The position numbers were made by a program, and so were the translations under genes. This document shows, in pieces, positions 8,834 through 18,250 of a DNA stretch of 64,000 nucleotides. A model generated the notes under the pieces. The model made no database searches. It saw only the letters and a list, made by a program, of their open reading frames with translations, and was not told the DNA's origin. Source of the stretch: DATCJA01 sp963734635 (GTDB lineage Bacteria; Acidobacteriota; Vicinamibacteria; Vicinamibacterales; UBA2999). Each line of letters starts with the position of its first letter. Position 1 is the stretch's first letter. The DNA is taken from contig CAVTIA010000011.1 in NCBI GenBank assembly GCA_963734635.1, positions 310,001 through 374,000 on the forward strand. Direction: 5' to 3'.

Positions 8834-10606
8834 GTGCGACTGCTGTTCTCCATGCGGCACCTCGGGTCGCTTCGGATGTACGAATCGGTGCTGCGCGCCC
8901 TGGCGGCTGGGGGACATGACATCGAAATCCTCGCGAATCGGCGCGACACGATTGGATCGGGCATCGACCCCGAACACTTGCTGGCCGATCTGCCGCAGAT
9001 TCGATGGAGCTGGGAGGACGTTCGTCCGCACGCGTGGACCGAGCTGGCCGCCGCGGTTCGCATATGGCTCGACTACCTTCGGTACTTCGAGCTGCGGTAC
9101 ACCGACGCGCCGCGTCTGCGCCAGCGCGTCGGCGAATATGTGCCGCCGCTCCTGCGGCGCGTTACAAACTGGTGGCCTTTTCGGGCGAGCGTCGGCCGCA
9201 GGGCCCTTGTTGCATGGCTCCGCGCCGTCGAACGCGCCCTGCCGCGTCAGCGTGAGCTGGATACTCTGATGCGGAACAGCCGGCCGGACGTCGTCGTGGT
9301 GACGCCGCTGCTCGATCTGGGATCGCGCCAGATCGAAGTGCTGCGCAGCGCACGGGCGTGTGGCGCGAGAACCGCCGTGGCGATTGGAAGCTGGGATCAC
9401 CTGTCGAGCAAGGGCCGTATCAGTGAGCTACCCGATCGCGTGCTGGTGTGGAACGACACCCAGGTACGCGAAGCCACCGAGCTCCATGGAATTCCTGCGG
9501 AGCGCCTCGTCGTCACCGGCGCGCAGTGCTACGACCAGTGGTTTGGTCGGGTGCCGGCGCGGACGCGAGAGCAGTTCTGCTCCATGCTGAGACTTCCCCC
9601 CGACCGGCCGTTTCTGCTCTATGCGTGTTCGGCCCTCTACCCCGTCGTCCCAACCGAAGCACGCTTTGTCCGTCACTGGATCGAGCAGATTCGCGCCAGC
9701 GATGACGAAGCGCTGCGGTCGGCCGCCGTGCTCGTACGGCCGCATCCTACTCGCATGGAGGAATGGTCCGAGGTGGATCTCACGGACATGCCGAATGTGA
9801 CGCTGTACGGGTCGCTACCGGTCGATGAGCGCTCGAAGGAGGACTACTTTGAGTCGCTGTACTACTGCGGCGCGATGATCGGACTCAATACGAGTGCGTT
9901 CATCGAGGCAGCCATTGTGGGCCGGCCCGTCCATACCATCGTCGTACCCGAGTTTGCCGAACGGCAGGAAGGCACGGTCCATTTTCATTATCTGAAATCG
10001 GTCGGAGGCGGCGTCTTTCGGCTGGCGCGGAATTTCGACGAACATCGTGCGCAGCTCGCTACGTCGTTGCGCGAGCCGATTCCTGAGAACCTGCACGCCG
10101 GGTTCGTCCGCGCTTTCGTCCGCCCCTTCGGTCTCGACAGGGCTGCCACGGACGTTTTCGGAGACGCGGTTCTCGATCTCGGCCGCTCGCCAACGGCGGC
10201 GCCCGGTCGAGCGCCCCTGTGGGCGCCGGCGCTGCAGCTGTTGCTCCGTCCGCTCGCACGTGCGGCACACGTGGCCGTGGCGCGGATTGAGAACCCGGAC
10301 GATCGAACGGTTCTCGAGCTGCAGCGAGCGCGCCGCCGGGACGACTATCGCCGGCAACGCGACGCAGAGCGGCAACGGCAAGCCGTGGACCGTGAGGCTG
10401 CGCATCGGGAAAAGATCGAGCGCGCAGAAGCGGCGAGGCAAACGGAGCTGCAGACGCGTCGTGAGCGGATCGAGGCCTCCGAACGCGAGAAGCGCGCCCG
10501 AAAGAGCGAGCGCGAGCGTGAAAAACAGCAGCATAGCCGTGCGAAGCGCCGTGCGGCCATGCTCGCGCAGCTCAAGCGCCGGATCGGCTGGAAGCAGGCC
10601 CCGTGA
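8834..10606 (+). CDS. GT-B-like transferase paralogue with long charged coiled-coil tail
   Basis: About 590 residues from GTG 8834, where VRLLFSMRHLGSLRMYES begins; a longer frame from 8792 would overlap the previous gene. Signatures: SWDHLSSKGRI, PDRVLVWNDTQVREA, GAQCYDQWF, RPHPTRMEEW, GLNTSAFIEAAI.GRPV, QEGTVHFHYLK. The last ~100 residues are almost entirely Arg, Lys, Glu, Gln and Ala with no Gly or Pro, so a long helix or coiled coil is predicted. It is most similar by eye to the next gene, including GMIGLNTSAF-like and RMEEW/RMPEW features, suggesting a recent duplication. Confidence 0.75.
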   Translation: MRLLFSMRHLGSLRMYESVLRALAAGGHDIEILANRRDTIGSGIDPEHLLADLPQIRWSWEDVRPHAWTELAAAVRIWLDYLRYFELRYTDAPRLRQRVGEYVPPLLRRVTNWWPFRASVGRRALVAWLRAVERALPRQRELDTLMRNSRPDVVVVTPLLDLGSRQIEVLRSARACGARTAVAIGSWDHLSSKGRISELPDRVLVWNDTQVREATELHGIPAERLVVTGAQCYDQWFGRVPARTREQFCSMLRLPPDRPFLLYACSALYPVVPTEARFVRHWIEQIRASDDEALRSAAVLVRPHPTRMEEWSEVDLTDMPNVTLYGSLPVDERSKEDYFESLYYCGAMIGLNTSAFIEAAIVGRPVHTIVVPEFAERQEGTVHFHYLKSVGGGVFRLARNFDEHRAQLATSLREPIPENLHAGFVRAFVRPFGLDRAATDVFGDAVLDLGRSPTAAPGRAPLWAPALQLLLRPLARAAHVAVARIENPDDRTVLELQRARRRDDYRRQRDAERQRQAVDREAAHREKIERAEAARQTELQTRRERIEASEREKRARKSEREREKQQHSRAKRRAAMLAQLKRRIGWKQAP

Positions 10607-12402
10607 AGATCTTCTTCTCGATGCGGCATCTGGGGATGTTCCGGATGTACGAGCCGGCGATCCGGGAACTGGCTGGCCGCGGCCATCGCATTCACCTCGC
10701 CCTTGGACGCGGCGAAGCGCTCGGCTGGCGTCCGGCGCTCGACACCCTGCTTGCCGATCACCCGGAGATCACGTGGGGCTGGCTGTCGCCCTCATCCTCA
10801 GCGTTCTGGTCCGAGCTGGCCAAGACAATTCGCCTGTGGGCCGACTATCTCCGGTACTTCGAGCCGCAGTACGACCCGGCGCCGAAGCTTAAAGCGCGCG
10901 CCGAGGAGCGCGTGCCTCCGCGGCTTGTTCGATTCAGCAACAGGCCGGCATTCCGGAACGCCCGCAACCGCCGCCGTTTGCTCTCGGTCCTCCGCACGCT
11001 CGAGCGCGCACTGCCGCCAGTTCCGGAAATCGAGCAGCAGCTCCATGACCAGCGGCCCGATCTCGTCTTGATCACGCCGCTCGTCTACCTCGGCTCATCG
11101 CAATTCGAAGAGCTGCGCACGGCTCTCGGCCTCGGGCTGCGCACGGCCTTCTGCGTCGGCAGCTGGGATCACCTCTCGAGCAAGGCGCTCATCAGAGACA
11201 TGCCCCATCGGGTCATCGTCTGGAACGAGACGCAGAAACAGGAGGCCGTGCAGCTTCATGGTGTGCCGGCCGATCGCGTCATCGTCACCGGCGCCCAGTG
11301 CTATGACCAGTGGTTCGGTCGCCAGCCGGTCCGTAGCCGGGATGAGTTCTGCCGCCGCGTGGGACTGCCGGCCAACCGGCCGTTCATCCTGTATGTCTGT
11401 TCGGCGCTGTTCTGGGGCAGCCCTGTGGAGGCGACGTTCGTCCGAACGTGGGTACAACGGCTGCGCGAAAGCGCACAACCCGAACTGCGGTCAGCAGCCG
11501 TCTTGATCCGTCCACACCCCGCACGCATGCCGGAGTGGGAGAACATAGACCTGTCGTCCATCCCGGATGTGGCGCTGTACGGATCGAATCCAGTTGACGA
11601 GACATCGAAGGATGATTACTTCGAGTCGCTGTTTTATTCCAGTGCCGTGGTGGGACTGAACACGAGCGCGTTTCTCGAAGGAGCGATCGTAGGCCGCCCG
11701 GCGCACACGATCCTGTTGCCCGAGTTCCACGAGAACCAGGAAGGCGTCCTGCACTTTCATTACCTGCAGTCTGTGGGTGGGGGTGTGCTACGGGCAGGCC
11801 GGACGTTCGATGAACACCATACCCAGCTCGCCGAATCGCTGCGACGTTCGACCTCTGGGCCGGGGCCGGCCGCTCCGTTCGTCCGCGAGTTCATCCGCCC
11901 GCACGGCCTGGAGCGTCCGGCGACCCCGGTGTTCTGTGATGCGATCGAGGATCTGTTGCGGATGCCCGCGCCCGCTCCGGAGCGAACGCCGTCGACCTTG
12001 CTGCTGCTACGGTGGGTGATGTCACCCGCGTTCCGCGGTCTCCGATTGATTTATGGCTCCGACATCTTTCGGGATGACTGGAGTCGCAAGGAGCAGGCAC
12101 AGCAGATGCGCCGCAAGGCGCGGGCTCACACGCGTCGGGAGCGCCAGCGCGCCGCTCAGGCCGAAAAGCAGGAACGGGCTCGTCGCCGCGTCGAGAAGCT
12201 GGCCGCACGAGAAGCAGCTGCCAGAACCGCGGCAACTGCACGCACGCGAGCGGAATCCGAAAAGGCGCAGCGTAAACGTGCGAAGGAACGCGACAAGGCT
12301 GCGCACGCCCGGCGCCGCACGCGGGCGGCGATGCGGACGCGCATCAAACAGGGGGCTTCCCGCTGGCTCGACCGCTGGCGGCCCGGACGCCAGACAACGT
12401 GA
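10603..12402 (+). CDS. GT-B-like transferase paralogue with long charged coiled-coil tail
   Basis: 599 residues, GTG start overlapping the previous stop by four bases (GTGA). Signatures: KIFFSMRHLGMFRMYEP, SWDHLSSKALI, PHRVIVWNETQKQEA, GAQCYDQWF, RPHPARMPEW, GLNTSAFLEGAI.GRPA, QEGVLHFHYLQ. The C-terminal ~90 residues repeat Arg/Lys/Ala/Glu-rich heptads (KAHARRRTRAAMRTR-type), matching the tail of its neighbour. Such tails are absent from canonical GT-B enzymes and may dock the protein onto the coiled-coil partners in this locus. Confidence 0.75.
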   Translation: MKIFFSMRHLGMFRMYEPAIRELAGRGHRIHLALGRGEALGWRPALDTLLADHPEITWGWLSPSSSAFWSELAKTIRLWADYLRYFEPQYDPAPKLKARAEERVPPRLVRFSNRPAFRNARNRRRLLSVLRTLERALPPVPEIEQQLHDQRPDLVLITPLVYLGSSQFEELRTALGLGLRTAFCVGSWDHLSSKALIRDMPHRVIVWNETQKQEAVQLHGVPADRVIVTGAQCYDQWFGRQPVRSRDEFCRRVGLPANRPFILYVCSALFWGSPVEATFVRTWVQRLRESAQPELRSAAVLIRPHPARMPEWENIDLSSIPDVALYGSNPVDETSKDDYFESLFYSSAVVGLNTSAFLEGAIVGRPAHTILLPEFHENQEGVLHFHYLQSVGGGVLRAGRTFDEHHTQLAESLRRSTSGPGPAAPFVREFIRPHGLERPATPVFCDAIEDLLRMPAPAPERTPSTLLLLRWVMSPAFRGLRLIYGSDIFRDDWSRKEQAQQMRRKARAHTRRERQRAAQAEKQERARRRVEKLAAREAAARTAATARTRAESEKAQRKRAKERDKAAHARRRTRAAMRTRIKQGASRWLDRWRPGRQTT

Positions 12403-13661
12403 TGGAACGGCGCCGACTTTCGCACCTCATCGCTCGACTCACAGGCCGGTGGCATCTGCAGCGGCTGTCCGCGGTCGAGGAAAAGATCGTCAAGTTCGGC
12501 CATGCGCAGCGCGATGAGCTGGCCGCCCAGCGGAAGGCTATCGACCGGTTGGCGAAGATGCTGCCAACCCGAGCCAGCGCGGCCTCGGTGCACGAGCTGC
12601 AGCGGCGCATGGAGGATCTGCAGCGCTCCTTCGCCCACCAGGATCGCGCGTTCGCCGAGGCATTCGAACGTGCGCGTCTGCTCGACGAGCAGGGGATGGA
12701 CGATCGACGGTTTGCCCGCCGCATCGGCGAGCTTCTGCGCAATGACCGTCCAATCATCGTGGGCCCCTGGACAGGCGAGGTCGGATTCGAGTTGCTGTAC
12801 TGGATCCCCTTCGTCCGATGGGTGGTGACGACGTATGGGATCGCGCCGGAGCGGCTGTTGGTCGTGTCACGTGGGGGCGTGAGCGGCTGGTACGGTGAGC
12901 TGGCGGCACGCTATGCGGACGTGTTCTCGTACTTCACCCCCGAGGAATTTCGCGCCGCCACCCAGGAGGCCAAGAAGCAGCGTCTCGTCGGAAAGTTCGA
13001 CACGGTGGTGTTGAAGCGAGTCCTCGCCGCACATGACCTTGGGCGGGTCGATCTGCTGCACCCGGGGATGATGTACCGGTTGTTCATGCCTTTCTGGCGG
13101 GAGATCGCGACGATGTCCCGGGTCGAACAGTACGCGACGTACGCCCGCATCGCTGCGAGTGACGACGCGGTTCTGCGCGAGCTGCCGGAGTCGTACGTCG
13201 CCGCACGCTTCTACTTCAGCGACTGCTTTCCCGATACCCCGGTCAACAGGGCGCTCATCGATTCCATCGTGGGCACCATCAGCCGGCAGGTGCCTGTAGT
13301 GCTGTTGAACACGCCGTTCGCCGTCGACGATCATCGCGATGCGCAGGCCGCTGGCGGCCGGGTTCTCGCGATTGAACCGGCGCACATGCCGCCGGAACGG
13401 AATCTGGCCGTGCAGACAGCCGTCATCGCGCGCGCGCGCGCGTTCGTGGGCACCTATGGCGGCTACTCCTACCTGGCACCGTTCTGTGGCGTACCCGCGA
13501 TTGCGTTCTACTCCGTGTCAACGTTCAAGGCTCACCACCTGCATGCGGCCCAGCGGGTATTCGAGCGCATGGGGGGCGCGTCGGTGGTCCCGCTCGATGC
13601 AGCGACGTGTCCGCTAGTGCGCCTCGCATTGTCGGGCACGCTCGCGAGTACCGTGTCATGA
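12399..13661 (+). CDS. Coiled-coil plus glycosyltransferase-like protein
   Basis: 420 residues; ATGA overlap with the previous gene. Residues ~15-115 are heptad-like and charged. A globular region begins at GPWTGEVGFELLYWIPFVRW, a Gly/Glu-rich loop followed by an aromatic helix, and ends with FVGTYGGYSYLAPFCGVP.IAFYS, which resembles the donor-binding C-terminal domain of GT-B enzymes. It lacks the SWDNL and NTSAMIE signatures of its neighbours, so it belongs to another family. Likely a glycan transferase working with the flanking paralogues; I cannot name the family. Confidence 0.6.
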   Translation: MMERRRLSHLIARLTGRWHLQRLSAVEEKIVKFGHAQRDELAAQRKAIDRLAKMLPTRASAASVHELQRRMEDLQRSFAHQDRAFAEAFERARLLDEQGMDDRRFARRIGELLRNDRPIIVGPWTGEVGFELLYWIPFVRWVVTTYGIAPERLLVVSRGGVSGWYGELAARYADVFSYFTPEEFRAATQEAKKQRLVGKFDTVVLKRVLAAHDLGRVDLLHPGMMYRLFMPFWREIATMSRVEQYATYARIAASDDAVLRELPESYVAARFYFSDCFPDTPVNRALIDSIVGTISRQVPVVLLNTPFAVDDHRDAQAAGGRVLAIEPAHMPPERNLAVQTAVIARARAFVGTYGGYSYLAPFCGVPAIAFYSVSTFKAHHLHAAQRVFERMGGASVVPLDAATCPLVRLALSGTLASTVS

Positions 13662-15302
13662 AGGTGCTGTTTCTCATGGAGTCGCCGGAGTACCTCCGGT
13701 TCTTCGACTCTGCAATCGAGGAAATGGCGGCGCGCGGTCATGCCGTCGCCATCGCGGTCACGTCGGACCGCACCGGCAAACCGGTCGGGCTCGAGGGACT
13801 CCAGCAGTACGCAGATCGGGTGCGCGTACTCAGGCATGGTGCCGCAGCACGACGGCTTCTGGGGATCGACCACGCACCGGCTGCACGCCGTCATGGATTT
13901 CGCCAGATATTTCCACCCGCGCTTTGCAGCAGCTGTGGCGCTGCGTGCGCGGATCAAGCGGAAGGTGCTACCGGCGGCGTATCACTGGCTCGACGCCGTT
14001 CCCCGCCTCAGCCCCGGCATGGTCAGGAGGATCGAACGCATGCTCATGGCGTGCGATCGGTCGATTCCCCCTTACCCACCCATGGTCGACTTCCTGCAAG
14101 AGGCCGCGCCGGACGTGCTCCTCGTGTCGCCGCTCGTCGATGCCGCTTCGAAACAGGTGGACTGGATCAAGGCTGCGCGCACGCTCGGCCTGCGAACGGC
14201 CGTCTGCGTCGCGAGCTGGGACAATCTGACGAACAAGGGGCTGCTGCGCATCGAGCCCGACCTCGTCGTTGTCTGGAACGATGCGCTAAAGCGCGAGGCA
14301 CAGGAGTATCACTACATTCCCGAGGAGAAGATAGCGGTCACTGGGGCGCAGCTGTTCGATCGCTGGTTCGCCGGCAGGGCCTCGCGTAACCGGGAAGAGT
14401 TCTGCGCGCGAGTGGGGCTTCCTGACACCCGGCCCTTCCTGTTGTTTACCGGGTCGTCGAGCTTCATCTCCGAATCGCACGCGGAGGCCGCGTTCGTACG
14501 CCGATGGATAACCGTTCTTCGTTCAGGTGCCGATCCACATCTGCAGGACCTCAACATTCTCGTGCGCCCGCATCCGTACAACTGCCACGCATGGGACCCG
14601 GATCCTGTCGGGGACCTGCGCGGCGTCACGGTTTTTCCACGTCGGGGTTACAACCCGATCGATCCTGAGAACCGAGCTGACTTCTTCGATTCGATCTATC
14701 ACTCGGCGGGCGTAGTCGGCATCAACACGAGCGCCATGATCGAAGCCGCTATCATCGGCCGCCCTGTGTTCTCGCTGCTGGCCGACGAGTTCGCGGGCAC
14801 ACAGGAAGGTAGTATCCATTTTCACCATCTGCTGCCGGAGAACGGCGGCTGCGTCAGGGTGGCCGCCACGCTCGAGGAGCACGTGGAGCAGTTGAGCCAT
14901 CGGCTCGGCGATCCCGAGGGAGCGCGCATGGAAATTGAGCGCTTCGTCGCCAGCTTCATCAGACCGCACGGCGTCGATCGTCGGGCAACGCCGATTTTCG
15001 CCGATACGATCGAGCACTTGGCCGCATCGCCGCGGCCCCAGCCACAGACGACGCCGCCGTGGGCACCTGGAGCGTGGCCCGTGATTCTCACGGCATCGGC
15101 CGTGGCCGCTGTCGTCGACTGGCTGCGGCACAAGCCACTCAAGCCGGTGCACAGGGCACTCGAAAAGGCGGGGCACCGCAGCAAGAAGACCGTTGTCAGG
15201 ACGCTCGCCGTGGCGCGTGAACGCGTGAAGCGCCGGGCGAAGCTGATCGGCAAGCAGTGGCAGAAGTCGGTGGTCAAGCCACTCCGAACGCGCCGATCGT
15301 GA
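13658..15302 (+). CDS. GT-B-like transferase paralogue (one frameshift)
   Basis: Starts at ATG 13658 (ATGA overlap): MKVLFLMESPEYLRFFDS reads to about 13838, then the frame changes and continues from MVPQHDGFWG through the rest of the family: SWDNLTNKGLL, PDLVVVWNDALKREA, GAQLFDRWF, RPHPYN, GINTSAMIEAAI.GRPV, QEGSIHFHHLL. Both halves align with the paralogues, so the intact product would be about 547 residues. The C-terminal ~70 residues are very basic (HRSKKTVVRTL, RVKRRAKLIGKQ). A single-base error or a recent mutation would explain the break. Last gene of the operon. Confidence 0.7.
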
Positions 15303-15372
15303 CCGCGGTCACGCACCGACACGCGATCGCCGGCAACGGTTGCTGGTCGCGGGCTCGCGAAGCGGTCGCGCG

Positions 15373-16359
15373 TCACGCGTTGTGAAGCAACGGCGCCACG
15401 TCGAGCAGCACGGGCTCACCACTCTCGCCCATTCGCTGATACCCGAGCGCGGACATTTCCTCGGCCAGCTCGTCCTCGATATATCTGCGCACCGAGGAAG
15501 CGATGCGGCCAGCCCAGTCATTGGCGGCCTGGACGTGGATTCCGCTGCCCTGTCGAGCAAACGAGGAGTTCGCTGAGTGATCGATGCCAAGCTCCGTTGG
15601 CGACAGGAGCGATATGTTCCAATCGATCTCGAGCTGTGTGGCAAGCCTCCGCATGACGGCTTCCGGTGATCTCACCAGGTCTTCGAACCGTATCCGTATC
15701 ACGTCGGGGCAGGCTGCGTATCGCGCGACCATGGCCCGGTAGTCCTCACAGAACTCTCGCAGGTACCCCGACGCCGAGTCGACCGTCTCCAGCTTTTCGA
15801 TGTGCCGCTCGAGGGCCGCGGGCTGCACTTTCCCTTTCATCACCCGTTTAGTCGCGAACTTCCGGTCCAACAGTCCCTGCATGGAGATGAAAACGCCACG
15901 AGGATCGCGGATTGTGAGCAGGTGCCTCCCTTTTCCGAACACCGCATCGAGCTGCTCGCGGGCAAAGCGACAGAGACTGCCACAGTGATTCACCACAACG
16001 GCGTCGCCATGTCTTGCCGAGGGCGGTGAAGTACGCGCGCGCCAGGCTCTCATACGCAGCCGGCAGCGTTCCAGCCGCTCGCGGCGTCGACCCGCCACGC
16101 CTGCATCACGTCCGCCAGCAGCTCGGGAGGGTGTAAGCGCATCAGCTTCCGCTCCACGTGCGCGGCTCCCGCCGTCCCCAGCTTCTCTTCGACCGAGAGA
16201 CGGTCGAACGCCTCGATCCGGCGCGTCGGAATCTCGTTTTTAGACTCTGCGGTTCCAATGCTCGAATGGAAACACGTTCAGCTGCGGATGCCCGTCCAAG
16301 AGTGTTCGCAGCAGCTTTCCGCCGCTCCGTGACAACGACACGATAAGAATGTGATTCAT
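15373..16359 (-). CDS. Sulfotransferase (several frameshifts)
   Basis: The start at 16359 gives MNHILIVSLSRSGGKLLRTLL, a PAPS 5'-phosphosulfate-binding loop (SRSGGK followed by the L-x-L-L helix), ending in FPFEHWNRRV and a stop at a TAAAAA run. The continuation NEIPTRRIEAFDRLSVEEK follows in another frame, then YESLARAYFTALGKTW, then the long final frame with LLTIRDPRGVFISMQG (3'-phosphate-binding region) and VIRIRFEDLVRSPEAVMRRL. All pieces are collinear with a ~325-residue bacterial sulfotransferase. At least three frame changes lie near 16246, 16068 and 16025. Possibly sulfates the surface glycan. Convergent with the GT operon. Confidence 0.7.
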
Positions 16360-16491
16360 TTCGCGCACAGCTTCGTGAGATCGACCGGACCCATCGTACT
16401 TCGATACGTTCTACCGCGGCGATCTCGCAGGCACGAAGAAGCGAGGTCACAGTGCCGCCGTGCGCGGTGCTAATATCGCGCGTAGGGGTGG

Positions 16492-17455
16492 GTGCGTCGA
16501 GTCGCGATCAGTGCTTCCCCTGACACATTTATGCAGCACGTGGATCAAGCTGGCCGGCAGACTCTGGAATCAATCGCGTCCCACCTTCGCGACGCGGTTG
16601 CGCATGCGACCCTGGTGACAGACCCAGGACCCCACATGGTCATCCCGGACCTGCTTCCCTCCGAGATCTACACAGAGCTCCTGGACACGATGCCGCCGCC
16701 AGAGGCGTTCGATGTTGCCGACAAAACAAAAGCGAACTTCGACCCGTCCAGCACGGAGGGTGCGCCCGCACGATCACGCGAAGCGTGGTCGAGGTTTCAC
16801 ACCGATCTCGTCAACGGGGTCTTGACGCCAATACTGCTCGAAGCGTTTCGGCCCTGCATGGCCGTCGCCTATCAAACGCATTTCGGTTCTTCGCTTGGCA
16901 GAAACTGCGCTCAGCCTGCCGCATCATGCATTTCAGGGCCGGTTGATGCTGCGACGTCCCGGGTATCGACTCAAACCGCACAGGGACAAGAAGAGAGCCT
17001 CGATGACCGGCCTCGTCTATTTCGCGCGTCCAGGCGACAGTCGCGAGTACGGCACGGAACTCTACCGTATTTTTGACGACCAACAGGCGCCAGTCATGAA
17101 GACGTATTATCCGGAGGCCCACGGTGGGCGCGCGGAACTCGTGAGAACGGTCCCGTTTGTCGGGAACACAGCGCTGATTTTCATGAACGTGCCTGGCATG
17201 GCCCACGGAGCCGGTATCCCACGTGACGCGCTTCAACCCGAACGATACGCGTACCAGTTCTACATCGGTCCGCCAAAATCCGACCTCGTGTCCCTCGTTC
17301 GCCAGCTCCCGCAAGAGCAGGCGGCTGCGTGGAACGCAAAGCTGTCGGATGACGAGTACCTGATTCGGTCTCGCCGGCTCACGTTCCTTCTACGTCTCCC
17401 ATCTCATGTCCTGCGTGCGACGCCGTTTCTGTGGAGGCCATCGATGGCTGGGTGA
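16492..17455 (+). CDS. Fe(II)/2OG-type oxygenase (one frameshift)
   Basis: GTG start at 16492 (ATG 16531 possible), with a TAATAT hexamer at 16471-16476. The first frame (to about 16890) gives the helical N-terminus including MVIPDLLPSEIYTELLDTMPP, equivalent to the AVIDAVFPDDLYACLLRGLP segment of the relative at 23447. The second frame carries LRRPGYRLKPHRDKK (HxD iron ligands), MTGLVYFARPGDSREYGTELY, and AHGAGIP (distal His) with RYAYQFYIG (2OG arginine). It is clearly homologous to the oxygenases at 23447 and 35060. Substrate unknown. Its 3' end overlaps the frame of the next methyltransferase. Confidence 0.75.
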
Positions 17456-18219
17456 TCGCTCCGGGCCAGAAAGCGATGGCCTGCCGGGCGTGTGGCATCT
17501 TGTTCACATATCCTCCTCCGACGTCCGAAGCGCTGCAGCGCTACTACAGCACTGAAGGGGAGTGGCAGTCCGCGCATGCGACGAAACGCGCGAAGGCACA
17601 AACAAAGACCAAGCGCGGCGCTCCTGTGCTGTTGGCGTTGCTCGATCGCTACTTCCCCGCCACGCAGCCGCGAACCGGCGCACGCGTCTTTGACTTCGGC
17701 TGCGGGTTCGGCGTGTGGCTCAACTCGTTCCAGGATCGCGGTTGGATCACGTCAGGGCTCGAACCCTCGACTGACGCCGCATTCATCCGACACGAACGGC
17801 TCACCAGTATCCCGTCGGATGCCCGCTTCGACCTGGTGATCGTTTGGCATGTTCTCGAACATCTACCGCGTCCAGTGGATACACTTCGCGCGCTGGCAGC
17901 CGCTCTTGCGCCGGGCGGCTATTGTCTGGTGAGCGTTCCTCGTGTGGACACGGTCGCTGTGCACGGCGATCTTTCGTACATTCTGCAATCACGCGCTCAC
18001 GTCGTCGCCTATACGGAGGCCTGCCTTCGTGGATTGATGGCATCGTGCGGCCTCGACACCGTGACGGCGCTCCACGAGCTGGACGACGTCTTCTCGAAAG
18101 GAGCACCGCTCCGGCTGCGACTGCTCGCTCGAAAGGGGGCGCCGTCCTTTGCCGGCCCTTCTCCAAGCGCCGCGTTGGCCCGGGTGCTGGACGCGGTGGC
18201 GGCGCTCCTCCGAGCGTGA
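17431..18219 (+). CDS. SAM-dependent methyltransferase with zinc ribbon
   Basis: 262 residues from GTG 17431. Class I core: VFDFGCGFGVWLNSF (motif I), GLEPSTDAAF, FDLVIVWHVLEHLPRPVDT, CLVSVPRVDT. The zinc knuckle is split. C-R-A-C is inside the frame, but its partner C-P-A-C (codons 17407-17418) is in frame upstream of the first usable start, with a stop at 17350 and no ATG, GTG or TTG between. Either a non-canonical start or a frame error removes the first ~10 residues. It resembles the enzyme at 3081-4001. Probably modifies a sugar nucleotide or glycan. Confidence 0.8.
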   Translation: MEAIDGWVIAPGQKAMACRACGILFTYPPPTSEALQRYYSTEGEWQSAHATKRAKAQTKTKRGAPVLLALLDRYFPATQPRTGARVFDFGCGFGVWLNSFQDRGWITSGLEPSTDAAFIRHERLTSIPSDARFDLVIVWHVLEHLPRPVDTLRALAAALAPGGYCLVSVPRVDTVAVHGDLSYILQSRAHVVAYTEACLRGLMASCGLDTVTALHELDDVFSKGAPLRLRLLARKGAPSFAGPSPSAALARVLDAVAALLRA

Positions 18220-18250
18220 TGTCTCGGTGTATGCGGATTTCATCGGTATG

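Noticed and set aside
7054..9063. A 669-residue open frame on the minus strand
   Set aside because: It is antisense to two well-supported GT-B-like genes with family motifs, and its composition (Arg, Gly and His rich without domains) is that of a shadow frame in GC-rich DNA.
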